DNA of 64,000 bases from Celeribacter naphthalenivorans (GTDB lineage Bacteria > Pseudomonadota > Alphaproteobacteria > Rhodobacterales > Rhodobacteraceae): the NCBI RefSeq assembly GCF_020524585.1, contig NZ_JAIVLK010000001.1, forward strand, positions 248,001 through 312,000, written 5' to 3'. Position 1 is the first letter of the stretch; the number at the start of each line of letters is the position of its first letter. The notes under the pieces were generated by a model that searched no databases, was not told the origin of the DNA, and worked only from the letters and a program-made list of their open reading frames with translations. Shown here in pieces: positions 11,357-19,652 of this stretch. The translations under genes were made by a program, and so were the position numbers.

Positions 11357-11814
11357 TTCAGGGCTTCCAAAACCGGCATCCAGCGCGGCGCCTCTGCGGT
11401 GAAACTCACCTGCCGCTCTGTCTCGTGGTCACCAAAACCGATACGGATCGACAGCGGCGCATCGAAATAGTCGGCAATCCGCTCGCCCCATTCGATCACG
11501 GACATCCCGGTGTCGAAATACTCTTCCAAACCAAGGTGATAGAACTCCTGCGCGCCTTTCAGGCGATAGGCATCGACGTGAATAACCGGCCCCTTGGGCG
11601 TCTCGTAGATATTCGCAATCGTGTAGGTCGGGCTGGTCACGGCCTCGTTCGAGCCGAGCGCACGGACCAAGGCGCGGGTGAAAAAGGTTTTCCCTGCCGC
11701 CAAGGCGCCATCCAAAAGCACGACATCGCCGGGACGCAAAAGACCGGCCAGCGCAGAGGCGATCTGTGCCGTGTCCTCTTCGGAGGTAACCTGTTTGACG
11801 AGTGTCTGCGCCAC
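11353..11814 (-). CDS. tsaE: tRNA threonylcarbamoyladenosine biosynthesis ATPase TsaE
   Basis: 153-aa P-loop ATPase that stimulates the TsaB-TsaD complex. The Walker A region is GALAAGKTFFTRAL; TSPTYTIANIYE and VIHVDAYRL are typical switch and Walker B regions, and VIEWGERI closes the motif set. I placed the start at the GTG at 11814, which has a GAAAGGG ribosome site 8 bp upstream and gives the usual N-terminus. A TTG at 11859 would add 15 residues without a clear ribosome site. Its stop overlaps tsaB. Upstream, dtd ends 77 bp away, so co-transcription with dtd is plausible. Confidence 0.93.
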   Translation of the reverse strand: MAQTLVKQVTSEEDTAQIASALAGLLRPGDVVLLDGALAAGKTFFTRALVRALGSNEAVTSPTYTIANIYETPKGPVIHVDAYRLKGAQEFYHLGLEEYFDTGMSVIEWGERIADYFDAPLSIRIGFGDHETERQVSFTAEAPRWMPVLEALK

Positions 11815-11891
11815 GGATGAGCCCTTTCGTTGCAGGCGATTTAGGACAAAGCGCGGCAAAGGTCCATGGGGGAGGCGTCTACGCCCCAGTT

Positions 11892-12332
11892 TCAGGCGTC
11901 CGTATCAAGCCAGATCGTGATCGGCCCGTCATTGATCAGCGAGACTTTCATATCCGCGCCAAAGATGCCCTTTTCAGACGGCACGCCCTCGGCCACCAGA
12001 CGGTCAGTGAAATAGTCATAGAGCGCCTTGCCTTCGTCGGGCGGGGCGGCGGTGGAAAAACCGGGGCGGTTGCCCTTGGTCTCGGCGGCGAGCGTGAACT
12101 GGCTGACGACCAGAGCCGTGCCGCTGATGTCGCGCACGGAGAGGTTCATCTTGCCCGCATCATCCTGAAAAATCCGCAGCTTGGCAATTTTGGCGGCCAG
12201 TTTATCCGCCTGCGCCTCGGTGTCGCCGCGCATGGCGCAGACCAGCACCAAAAGGCCCGGGCCGCTTTGGCCCACAGTCTCGCCATCGACGCGCACGGCG
12301 GCTTCTGAAATGCGTTGGATGAGGGCTCTCAC
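11892..12332 (-). CDS. dtd: D-aminoacyl-tRNA deacylase
   Basis: 146-aa DTD1-type proofreading enzyme that hydrolyses D-aminoacyl (and glycyl-tRNA(Ala)) esters. The two signature regions are visible: [16 protein letters not shown] and, near the C-terminus, [13 protein letters not shown] (the family usually reads NxGPVT). Length is standard. Its start overlaps the stop of the upstream sugar kinase gene, so the two are coupled. It sits above the t6A gene run, giving a tRNA-quality theme to this transcript. Confidence 0.96.
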   Translation of the reverse strand: MRALIQRISEAAVRVDGETVGQSGPGLLVLVCAMRGDTEAQADKLAAKIAKLRIFQDDAGKMNLSVRDISGTALVVSQFTLAAETKGNRPGFSTAAPPDEGKALYDYFTDRLVAEGVPSEKGIFGADMKVSLINDGPITIWLDTDA

Positions 12333-13261
12333 GACAGGGTCTCCAGTTCATGTTGCCAGGGCGGATTTGCGCCCGCGCGGGACACGGTGACCGCCGCCGC
12401 CTGTGCCCCCAAAGTGAGAGCGGCGCGCAGCGCATCTTCGTCCAGCGCGGCAATCGCGTCTTTGGTCAATTTTCCCGCCCGTTGCAACCCCGCCAAAAGC
12501 CCCGCGTTGAACGTGTCGCCGGCGCCAACCGTATCGACCACCTCGACGCGGGTGCTTGCCACATGGGTGGTGCCGCGCGCCGTGACGCCTTTGACGCCAT
12601 CCGCGCCCATGGTGAGGCAGACGAGCTTGACACCCTTGTCCAAAAGAGTGGCGATATGGGCGTCGATGTCATCCTCGCCCATGAGCCAGATGAGGTCCTC
12701 GTCAGAGAGCTTCACAATATCGGCGTGGGCCAGCATATGTTCCAATCGTGCACGATAACGGGCCTCATCGCGGATAAATCCGGGCCGAATGTTCGGATCC
12801 ATCATGGTGACGTGTGTGGCCGCAGCCTCAACAAACAGCGCCTCATAGGCCGCACCACAGGGCTCGACGGGCAAGGAAATGCCACCGCAGAACAGCGCGT
12901 CCACAGTGTCAGGCAGGGCGGGCAGATCGGCCTCCGTCAACATCCGCCCGGCGGTGTTTTCATCGTAGAAGGCATAGGTCGCATGGCCATCGACCAGTTT
13001 GACGAAAGCGACGGTGCAGGGACGGTCGGCGGTGACGGCCAGGGAGGTGTCCACATGGCTCTCGGCAAGCTTGGCCTTCAAAAGATCGCCAAAGAAATCT
13101 TCAGAGAACCCGGAGAAAAAGCCCACATCCGCTCCAAGTCGCCCCAAAGCGACCGCCGTGTTGAACACGGCCCCGCCTGCGTAGGGCGCATAGGAGTCTT
13201 CGCCCAGCGTCGAAGTGCGGGGCAACATGTCGATCAGGGCTTCGCCTGCGCAAAGGATCAT
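12329..13261 (-). CDS. PfkB-family carbohydrate kinase (fructokinase-like)
   Basis: 310-aa ribokinase/PfkB-type sugar kinase. N-terminal substrate region [12 protein letters not shown] with the GG switch ([17 protein letters not shown]) and the C-terminal ATP/anion-hole motif [17 protein letters not shown], containing the catalytic Asp, are clear. Overall similarity is to fructokinases, but substrate identity is not fixed by sequence reading. The ATG at 13261 is preferred because GGAGGAAG precedes it; an upstream ATG (13273) would place this ribosome site inside the coding region. Its stop overlaps the dtd start, so it may head a transcript running through dtd to tsaD. Confidence 0.9.
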   Translation of the reverse strand: MILCAGEALIDMLPRTSTLGEDSYAPYAGGAVFNTAVALGRLGADVGFFSGFSEDFFGDLLKAKLAESHVDTSLAVTADRPCTVAFVKLVDGHATYAFYDENTAGRMLTEADLPALPDTVDALFCGGISLPVEPCGAAYEALFVEAAATHVTMMDPNIRPGFIRDEARYRARLEHMLAHADIVKLSDEDLIWLMGEDDIDAHIATLLDKGVKLVCLTMGADGVKGVTARGTTHVASTRVEVVDTVGAGDTFNAGLLAGLQRAGKLTKDAIAALDEDALRAALTLGAQAAAVTVSRAGANPPWQHELETLS

Positions 13262-13343
13262 CTCTTCCTCCATGATTGATCTGTGATAGCGCTAGCATAC
13301 GAAGCTCGCCGGAGTAAATGCACAGCGGAAGGCGCCGCCGGAC

Positions 13344-14456
13344 TTATTGGTTCATCGCGATGATATAGCCGAAGACCGCAGCGACAATCGCCCCCGCCAA
13401 GACCGCAAAGGCAATCTTCCAAGCCGAATAGGGACGTTCGCCCTGCACCCGTCCGGTGCGACCGTTGACGACGAACCGGTAGGTCTTGCCGCGATATTTA
13501 TAGGCCGTCATCCAGATCGGCAGGAGGATGTGTTTGAAGGTCACCGCAGAGACGGCAGTGTCCATGTCATGCACGCGCTGACGATCCCCGCCAATGTCGA
13601 ATTTCACATCGCGCAAGATCACCCGGTCCATGTAATCGCGCGCGTCCTTGTAGCCGTCTTCCAGCGGCACCGAATAGGCGGTGGCGCGAAAACCCGCGAG
13701 ATAATCGGGGATATAGGGCTCAAGTTCCGAGAGATCCCAAGGCTCAAGCCCCTCGGAAAACTGACGCGGCAGGGCGCCGGAGGCCAGAACTAGAACATCA
13801 TCGAAAAACCGCGAGACACGCCCGGCCGCGGCCCGCCAGCGGGTGTGGCGCTTGCGCACGGTTTGGCGTTTGCCGTTTCGGGTGACGCTATGCGAGGTGT
13901 AGTAATCGTCGCCACGTTCGCCGCGATACTGCGTGGCCGTTTGGGCATCGAAAGTCCAATAGGGCAGGTAAACACCGGACATCCGGCGCCCCTTGCGGGC
14001 ATAGGATTTCAACCCGTTCGGCGCGAACCAGAGGCTGCCGAGCCACTGAGACATCGCGTCATGCGCCGCCTCTTCGGTCAATCCAAAGGGCAGCAACCCA
14101 TGCGGTTTGATCTGACGATGTGCGCCGGTGTCCGTGACGACCGGCGTGGCGCAAAACGGACATTCGGTGGCATGCAAATCCGCGTCGAATTCTACTTCTG
14201 CGCCGCAATTCGGGCATTGCGCGACACGGGTTTCTTCCATGTCCTGCTGGGGAAGCTGGGCCGAAAGCGCTGCTTGGAAATCCATCTCACGCGGGGCGCG
14301 CGCATTGCTGGTGTCCAGCGCTTCGGTGGCGCCGCAATGGTCGCAAGACAACAGCCCCTTCGCCGGATTGAACCGCATATCCGCGCCACAGGTGGTGCAG
14401 GGGAACCGATGTTCTACCATGTCGGTTTCGGGAGAAGTGCTTAAGTTCATGAGCAT
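13344..14456 (-). CDS. Zinc-ribbon membrane-anchored protein (often misnamed primosomal protein N')
   Basis: 370-aa protein with two N-terminal zinc ribbons (CTTCGADM...CDHCG and CPNCGAEV...CPFC) and a central uncharacterised domain rich in aromatic residues (VYLPYWTFDAQT, LEPWDLSELEPYIPDYLAGF). It ends in a hydrophobic C-terminal segment (WKIAFAVLAGAIVAAVFGYIIAM) that should anchor it in the membrane. Databases often label such proteins 'superfamily II helicase' or TFIIB-type zinc ribbon, but no helicase motif is seen. Homologues tend to lie near SPFH/TelA-type genes, as here (the SPFH-GYF gene is 1 kb away), so I regard it as a likely functional partner. The exact start is uncertain (14456 or 14450). 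Confidence 0.82.
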   Translation of the reverse strand: MLMNLSTSPETDMVEHRFPCTTCGADMRFNPAKGLLSCDHCGATEALDTSNARAPREMDFQAALSAQLPQQDMEETRVAQCPNCGAEVEFDADLHATECPFCATPVVTDTGAHRQIKPHGLLPFGLTEEAAHDAMSQWLGSLWFAPNGLKSYARKGRRMSGVYLPYWTFDAQTATQYRGERGDDYYTSHSVTRNGKRQTVRKRHTRWRAAAGRVSRFFDDVLVLASGALPRQFSEGLEPWDLSELEPYIPDYLAGFRATAYSVPLEDGYKDARDYMDRVILRDVKFDIGGDRQRVHDMDTAVSAVTFKHILLPIWMTAYKYRGKTYRFVVNGRTGRVQGERPYSAWKIAFAVLAGAIVAAVFGYIIAMNQ

Positions 14457-14524
14457 TTATCCAACGTTAAAAAACTTGTGGGATGGAGAGGCCGACCTTG
14501 GCGCGATTTAGGGAGATTGACCAC

Positions 14525-14914
14525 ATGACCACTCAGGACATCAAGGGCGAAGCGCAGATTCGGGACGCCATTTGTGCGCATAGCGCGTGGCGCCGCAAAT
14601 TGGCGGACTGCATCGAGAAAGGGCAATTGGAGAAAACCTCTGACGAGATTTCCTGCAATGACAAATGCGACTTTGGCAAGTGGTTGGCACAACTGCGCCC
14701 GGATGCGCAAAACCCCGCCATGGAGAAATTCGAGATGATCGCGGGGCTGCACACGCGGTTTCATCGCGAGGCGGGGAAAATTGCGATCGAGGTCGAAAAA
14801 GGTGATCGCGATGCGGCGCGCGCGCTTTACGAGGCGCCGTCTTTTCGGCGTCTGACCAACTCTCTGGTGCTCAATCTTAATGACTGGCGACAGGATTTCA
14901 AAACCTTCATGTGA
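14525..14914 (+). CDS. Stand-alone CZB (chemoreceptor zinc-binding) domain protein
   Basis: 129-aa protein consisting essentially of one CZB domain. A His in the first helix (CAHSAWRRKL), a Cys in CDFGKWL, and His residues in GLHTRFHREAG form the usual 3-His/1-Cys zinc site. CZB domains are normally fused to chemoreceptors or diguanylate cyclases; here there is none. It may sense zinc or hypochlorite and act in trans on a chemoreceptor, for example a soluble receptor such as the one at 503-2578 (inference). I chose ATG 14525 because AGGGAGA lies 8 bp upstream; the longer frame from 14483 lacks this. Confidence 0.85.
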   Translation: MTTQDIKGEAQIRDAICAHSAWRRKLADCIEKGQLEKTSDEISCNDKCDFGKWLAQLRPDAQNPAMEKFEMIAGLHTRFHREAGKIAIEVEKGDRDAARALYEAPSFRRLTNSLVLNLNDWRQDFKTFM

Positions 14915-14955
14915 AGGACTGCGGTGGGGGGACGATGGCGAAAGCAGATCGGACA

Positions 14956-15369
14956 TCACCGTTCCTTTTGCTCGACGCTGATGATCTGCGCGATCTGACT
15001 GCGCTCCGGTGTTGTGAACCGCAGGATTTGGCAGAACAGAAAAAGCCCATGTCCGTCACGGGTCAAACGCCCCGTGATCGTGGCGGCTTTGCCCTCCACA
15101 GTGATCTGCGTGACCGACAGGCTGGCGGGCGGCGTAAGCTGGCGCAGGGCGTCCAGGATATGCGCGCGCCCGACCACGCTTGGGTGGTTCGAGCGCTCCC
15201 AACTCGCCATGTCGGAGAGGGCCTCCGCGGCCAGTTGTCCGGCGCCGCTCATTGCAAGGGCCAGCTCCGCAAGTGCGCGCTCTGAGGGGCTGGGATCGCA
15301 GGGATAGCTGACCCGCGGAGACTGGCTCCGAGGCGCCGTAACACTGTCTTTTAAGCGCGATTGGCACAT
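14956..15369 (-). CDS. Small NTF2/SnoaL-like protein of unknown function
   Basis: 137 aa. The pattern of an N-terminal helix pair (ALAELALAMSGAGQLAAEAL), ASWERSNHPSVVGRAHILDAL and C-terminal beta strands (SLSVTQITVEGKAATITGRL, GLFLFCQILRFT) resembles the SnoaL/NTF2 cone fold, but I cannot name a family with certainty. The start at 15369 has AGGGAG 7 bp upstream; an in-frame ATG 12 codons further up has no such site. It lies 79 bp below the SPFH-GYF gene in the same direction and is convergent with the CZB gene. Confidence 0.65.
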   Translation of the reverse strand: MCQSRLKDSVTAPRSQSPRVSYPCDPSPSERALAELALAMSGAGQLAAEALSDMASWERSNHPSVVGRAHILDALRQLTPPASLSVTQITVEGKAATITGRLTRDGHGLFLFCQILRFTTPERSQIAQIISVEQKER

Positions 15370-15448
15370 GGCGCGCTCCCTCTTCGCAAATCTTGCCCCG
15401 CGCAAGTCTGCGCAGGGCTCTCAAATCAGGTGGCTTGGCCAGATGGGC

Positions 15449-16564
15449 TCAGGCGCCCGGCGGCGGGGGCGGCGGCGCGATGGTGAACAATTGCGCCAGC
15501 TCCGTGACCTCTTCGGCCTTGAGCCAGCCGTCTTGGCCCGGCGTCCAGACAAAAGTCTCGCGTTTCAGCGCGCCTTTCGCGGCCATCTGCCCCATCTCGG
15601 CTTTCGAGTAGGGCCCTTTGGTCTCGCCACTTTCCGCGATGTGCCAGACATGTTCGACGGGCGGAGGCGGCGGCGTTTGCGCAGCCGGTGCTGAGGCGGC
15701 GGGACGTGCGCCCCAAGGACCGGCCTGTGTCTGTTGCGCCATCGCCATGCCCATGCCTGCGCCCATACCCGCGCCCATCGAGGCCGCCATGGCGGAGTTT
15801 TCCGCCCCCATGGCTTCGGCGGCGTTGAACTTCATGTAATTGTCGAGATTGCCGACGATGCCCATCGAGGTGCGCTTGTCCATCGCGGCTTCGACCGCTT
15901 CGGGCAAGCTGATGTTTTCAATGTAGAATTCCGGGATGGTCAGGCCGTATTCGGCGACCACTTTGGAGATTTCCGTGGCCACGAGCTTGCCCAGATCGGC
16001 GGTGTTCGCCGCCATGTCCAGAACCGGAATGCCGGAGCCCGCGACGATGCGCGAGAAGGACTGCACGATGATGTTGCGGATTTGATAGGAGATCTCGTCC
16101 ATGGTGAACTCGCCATCCGTGCCGACGATCTCGGTCAAAAACAGCGCCGGATCGGCGACCTTGACCGTATAGGTGCCATAGGCCCTGAGACGCACCGGAC
16201 CGAATTCCGGGTCGCGGCACATGATCGGGTTTTTCGTCCCCCATTTCAGGTCGGAGAACCGCGTGGTGTTGACGAAATAGACCTCGGATTTGAACGGCGA
16301 TTTAAACCCGTGATCCCAATGCTGCAACGTCGTCAAGATCGGCATGTTGTTGGTCTCAAGCATGTAGAGACCCGGCGTGAAGACATCCGCCAGTTGCCCC
16401 TCATGCACGAAAACCGCCGCCTGACCTTCGCGCACCGTCAGCTTGGCGCCGTATTTGATCTCATGGCCTTCGCGTTCGAACCGCCACACCATCGTGTCGC
16501 GCGTGTCGTCTGTCCAATGGATGACGTCGATGAATTCGCCGGAAAGAAAATCGAAAATACCCAT
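15449..16564 (-). CDS. SPFH-domain protein with C-terminal GYF_2 domain
   Basis: 371 aa. The N-terminal half is an SPFH/band-7-like domain (MGIFDFLSGEFIDVIHW, LTVREGQAAVFVHEGQLADVF, TPGLYMLETNNMPIL, KNPIMCRDPEFGPVRLRAYG), of the type often called 'virion core protein' or YdjI-like. A low-complexity Ala/Met/Gly-rich linker (AASMGAGMGAGMGMAMAQQ) and a proline-rich stretch lead to a GYF_2 domain (VWHIAESGETKGPYSKAEMG, WTPGQDGWLKAEE) that should bind proline-rich peptides. No transmembrane helix is apparent. It is the fourth main gene of the XpaC-TelA-DUF2927-SPFH run and probably scaffolds a membrane-associated complex (inference). Confidence 0.88.
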   Translation of the reverse strand: MGIFDFLSGEFIDVIHWTDDTRDTMVWRFEREGHEIKYGAKLTVREGQAAVFVHEGQLADVFTPGLYMLETNNMPILTTLQHWDHGFKSPFKSEVYFVNTTRFSDLKWGTKNPIMCRDPEFGPVRLRAYGTYTVKVADPALFLTEIVGTDGEFTMDEISYQIRNIIVQSFSRIVAGSGIPVLDMAANTADLGKLVATEISKVVAEYGLTIPEFYIENISLPEAVEAAMDKRTSMGIVGNLDNYMKFNAAEAMGAENSAMAASMGAGMGAGMGMAMAQQTQAGPWGARPAASAPAAQTPPPPPVEHVWHIAESGETKGPYSKAEMGQMAAKGALKRETFVWTPGQDGWLKAEEVTELAQLFTIAPPPPPPGA

Positions 16565-16579
16565 GGGGCCTCCTGTTGG

Positions 16580-17545
16580 TCAAATATCCTCGCCCATCAG
16601 CTCATATGCGATCTGGGTCGCAATCGGGCGGGCGGTTTCCGGGCGCATGCCAGGAGCAAGGCGCCGGTCGTAGAGAATGCGCAAAAGCAGCTCGTCGTGC
16701 CGCGTCAAAAGCGCGAATTCTTCGTCGTCGTTAAAGATCGAGGGCCGCGCATAGGGGCTATCGTTCGCAAGGCCGAGGCCTTGGGTGATTTCCTCGTGGA
16801 AACAGGATTTGCGCAGCAAATCAGGATGTTCCGCGCGAATGATCGCCACCGCCGAGCGATAGGCCCCATCATTGGCCGGATCAGAGGCGACCACCAGACA
16901 ATAGGACGAACGCGGCATGTTGACGACCGACCGAATGGCGTCCTGACCGATGCCCGGGATCATCTGCGCCAGTCGCGGCCCGATGGCGCGGCGTTCGTTT
17001 TCATTGAGCACCAGCACGTGGAAATTCGGCTGAGACGACCGTGTGATCGAATGGCCCGAGGCGCGCGCCAGTCGCGCGATCAGGCTGTTGACGGTGGCTT
17101 CGTCCTTGGCCCGGGCTTCGGGCGCAACGGTGGCGCCGAACTCAAGCCCTACACGCACCGGCACCTGCCAACGATGCAGGTTCGAGGGCGTCATCTGCGC
17201 CACGAATTGCCCGTTCACCGAGGTGTATTCGTCATTCAAAGCAACAGCTTCGAAATTCGCGGCCAGTTGCCGGGCGTTGAATGGCGTGTCCGGCCCACCG
17301 CCATCGGTGCGGAGCAATTCATGGCCCAAAAGATCATTCTCTACCCGCGCGTAATAGCTTTCGAGCGCAAGGCTCTCGCTGCTGCGCTCGGGCGGCGCCT
17401 GAACGATCGGCCGCACCGCCGCCGCAGGGCGGGGCAGGGGTTTGATGTCGGGCGCTTGGACGCAGGCGGTGAGCACAGCCAAAGGCGCGAGCAGGGCCAG
17501 CCCGCTCACGCTTTTGCCAATCCGATGTCCCACCCGCGCGCGCAT
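16580..17545 (-). CDS. DUF2927 lipoprotein
   Basis: 321-aa DUF2927 protein with a lipoprotein signal (LALLAPLAVLTAC: hydrophobic core then lipobox Cys). The mature part contains DUF2927 motifs including ALNDEYTS, IVRF-like strands and a HEEITQGLGLANDSP segment. HEEITQ resembles a zinc-metallopeptidase helix but lacks the second histidine of HExxH, so activity is doubtful; this is an observation only. It is directly adjacent to the TelA-like gene (stop/start within 1 bp) and 15 bp upstream of the SPFH gene, so co-translated. An envelope location links this operon to the cell surface. Confidence 0.85.
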   Translation of the reverse strand: MRARVGHRIGKSVSGLALLAPLAVLTACVQAPDIKPLPRPAAAVRPIVQAPPERSSESLALESYYARVENDLLGHELLRTDGGGPDTPFNARQLAANFEAVALNDEYTSVNGQFVAQMTPSNLHRWQVPVRVGLEFGATVAPEARAKDEATVNSLIARLARASGHSITRSSQPNFHVLVLNENERRAIGPRLAQMIPGIGQDAIRSVVNMPRSSYCLVVASDPANDGAYRSAVAIIRAEHPDLLRKSCFHEEITQGLGLANDSPYARPSIFNDDEEFALLTRHDELLLRILYDRRLAPGMRPETARPIATQIAYELMGEDI

Positions 17546-18724
17546 TTATGCCGGCACAGAGGGGCCAGAGGCGTTGCCGGTCGCCTTGGCAGAGGCCAGC
17601 GTGTCGCGCAGCTTCGTTTCCATCGCCTTGAGCTCGACCTCGGCCTCGGCACGCTTGCGCTTGCCTTCGTCGGCGATTTGCAGGCTCTCTTCGATGGTGG
17701 CGACCAGTTCCTCGTTGGCGGTTTTCACGGCCTCGATGTCGAAGACACCGCGCTCCATTTCCTCGCGCACGACTTTGTTGGCCTCGCGCAGGTTCTTGGC
17801 GTTGGCGGTCAGCAATTCGTTCGTAAGATCGGTCGCCTCACGCACGGATTTCGCGGCCTCCGACGAGCGCTGAATGGTCACGGCCTGTGCCAGTTGGGTT
17901 TCCCAAAGCGGCACGGTGTTGACCAGCGTCGAGTTGATTTTCGTCACGAGCGACTTGTCGTTTTCCTGCACCAGACGGATCGAGGGCAGGGATTGCATCG
18001 TCACCTGACGGGTCAGTTTCAGATCGTGCACCCGGCGCTCAAGGTCATCACGCGCGGCGCGCAGATCGCGCAACTCCTGCGCCTTGATCACCTGATCTTC
18101 CTCAGGGGCGGCATCGACGGCGGCGGCCAGCGCCGGAATGTCGGTCTCGTCCAGCTCCTTGAGCTTCAATTCCCCCGCCGCGATGTAGATCGCCAGCTGG
18201 TCGTAGAAGGTCAGGGTTTTGTCGTAAAGCATGTCCAACGACTTGATGTCCTTGAGCAATTTATGCTCATGGGTCAGCAGGTTGTCGGTGATCTTGTCGA
18301 TCTGGCTTTGCACGTCTTCGAAACGGGCGACGAATTTCGCCATCGGCGCGGCGCGGCCCAGAAGTTTCTCCCACCAGCTCCGCTCACGACGCACGTCCAA
18401 CTCAGAGACGGAAAAGCCGCGAATGGTCGTCACGATGGAGCGCAGGCTGTCACCCGCCGGTCCCACATCCTTGTTCTTGACGTCCTGCAACATCGCCTGC
18501 GAAATCACCTGCAACTCGGCTTGCGCCGCAGAGCCGAAGCGCACGATGGAGTTGGTGTCATGCATGTCGATCTCGGATTTCGCCTTTTCGACCTCCGCCG
18601 CCACAGGGGCCTCAATGGTCGTCGGGTCGATCAATTCGCCCTTCGGCTCGGCCAGCACGACGGCGGTGACCTCTTCGACGTCTTTCAAGGCCGCTTCGGC
18701 CTGTTGGCGGATGGTGTCGGACAT
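17546..18724 (-). CDS. TelA-family (toxic anion resistance) protein
   Basis: 392-aa TelA family protein (PF05816 type), predominantly helical with long coiled-coil stretches. Recognisable regions are EKLLGRAAPMAKFVARFEDV, LLKDIKSLDMLYDKTL, AIYIAAGELKLKEL, SIRLVQENDKSLVTKI and VPLWETQLAQAV. The family is named after plasmid tellurite resistance and KlaA/TelA, but its molecular action is unknown. The open frame runs far upstream to 18985; the ATG at 18724 (MSDTIRQQ) starts the conserved protein. It directly follows the XpaC-like gene (22 bp), a pairing seen across bacteria. Confidence 0.93.
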   Translation of the reverse strand: MSDTIRQQAEAALKDVEEVTAVVLAEPKGELIDPTTIEAPVAAEVEKAKSEIDMHDTNSIVRFGSAAQAELQVISQAMLQDVKNKDVGPAGDSLRSIVTTIRGFSVSELDVRRERSWWEKLLGRAAPMAKFVARFEDVQSQIDKITDNLLTHEHKLLKDIKSLDMLYDKTLTFYDQLAIYIAAGELKLKELDETDIPALAAAVDAAPEEDQVIKAQELRDLRAARDDLERRVHDLKLTRQVTMQSLPSIRLVQENDKSLVTKINSTLVNTVPLWETQLAQAVTIQRSSEAAKSVREATDLTNELLTANAKNLREANKVVREEMERGVFDIEAVKTANEELVATIEESLQIADEGKRKRAEAEVELKAMETKLRDTLASAKATGNASGPSVPA

Positions 18725-18746
18725 GTTCGGTTCCCCTAATTCAAAC

Positions 18747-19652
18747 TCATGACGTGATATTTTGTGTGACGCCTTCGCGCGCCAAACGGTCGCGCAGCAC
18801 CTCAATCTCGATGTCGAGGTCCGTCTTATCGTCCAAAAGCAACGTTTTGTGACGGGCGTCGAAATTCGCTTCCAGATCGTCCAAAAGCGCGAACCAATCA
18901 TTGCGCGCCTCGACATTGCGGCTCTTGCCCCAAAGATCGGCATATTTCGCCGTCGCATCGCGCGCGCCCAAGAGATAGACGCCAAGATACTTTCGCGCCG
19001 CTGTCAGATCGCGCGGATCGTCCTCGACCGTGCGGAACATGGCCCGCGCCGTGGCAATGAACTTTTCCAGCCGGTCCTGTGCCTGCCGGTCGCCGGTGCG
19101 TTCGAGTGCTGTGCGCATGGCTGTGAGATGTGCCTCGGCCTCATCCACCGCCTTGGCGACGCGGTCCTGTTGGAACAGGTCGATCTCGTCGAAGCCTTTG
19201 TTTTTCAACGGGTCCAAGCCAAAGGCGAGGCTATGCAATATGACGCCCAGCACGGCGAAAATCACCGTCTCAAGCGGCCCCCAGCCGAACCAGCCGACGA
19301 GACCTAGCCCGAGGCCGGTCAGAGCAGAGCCGAAAATTTTGCGGGGAATGGCCGGGCGGCGGGACACTTTGCGCGCCTCGTAAGCCTCTTCGGCCTTCAG
19401 CCCCTCGCGGGTCAGAAACGCCGCGCCGACGAGACAGCCAAGCGCCGCCAGATAGCCGGCCATGGTGACAGGCTCCGCCGTAAAAGCCTTCCACGCCAAG
19501 GGGATGGCCGCAAAGAACAACAGGTTCGAACGCGCGCCGACGCGGGTCGGTTTCTTGCCATCGAACGGACGCGCAGCAGGCGCCGCCGTCTCGCGGGGCC
19601 TGTCGGACAGATTGCCTTTCGGGGAGTGGGTGGACCCGTAGCGTTTCGCCAT
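18747..19652 (-). CDS. XpaC-like membrane protein (5-bromo-4-chloroindolyl phosphate hydrolysis family)
   Basis: 301-aa member of the XpaC family. The N-terminus is basic and disordered (KRYGSTHSPKGNLSDRPRE), followed by about four hydrophobic segments (LLFFAAIPLAWKAF; MAGYLAALGCLVGAAFL; GSALTGLGLGLVGWFGW; TVIFAVLGVILHSLAF), then a helical cytosolic domain. The family name comes from a Bacillus phenotype and does not prove phosphatase activity. XpaC-like and TelA-like proteins are a conserved pair. The ATG at 19652 overlaps the stop of a 28-codon gene upstream (TGATG), indicating coupled translation. Confidence 0.9.
   Translation of the reverse strand: MAKRYGSTHSPKGNLSDRPRETAAPAARPFDGKKPTRVGARSNLLFFAAIPLAWKAFTAEPVTMAGYLAALGCLVGAAFLTREGLKAEEAYEARKVSRRPAIPRKIFGSALTGLGLGLVGWFGWGPLETVIFAVLGVILHSLAFGLDPLKNKGFDEIDLFQQDRVAKAVDEAEAHLTAMRTALERTGDRQAQDRLEKFIATARAMFRTVEDDPRDLTAARKYLGVYLLGARDATAKYADLWGKSRNVEARNDWFALLDDLEANFDARHKTLLLDDKTDLDIEIEVLRDRLAREGVTQNITS

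Noticed and set aside
15734-18739. 1001-aa open frame on the plus strand
   Set aside because: It lies antisense to three genes (SPFH, DUF2927, TelA) with clear families. Its composition (His/Arg/Asp-rich) is a high-GC codon shadow.
17546-18985. Longer TelA start at 18985
   Set aside because: The extra 87 residues run antisense-like through the XpaC gene with Arg/Ser/Trp-rich shadow composition; ATG 18724 begins the conserved protein.
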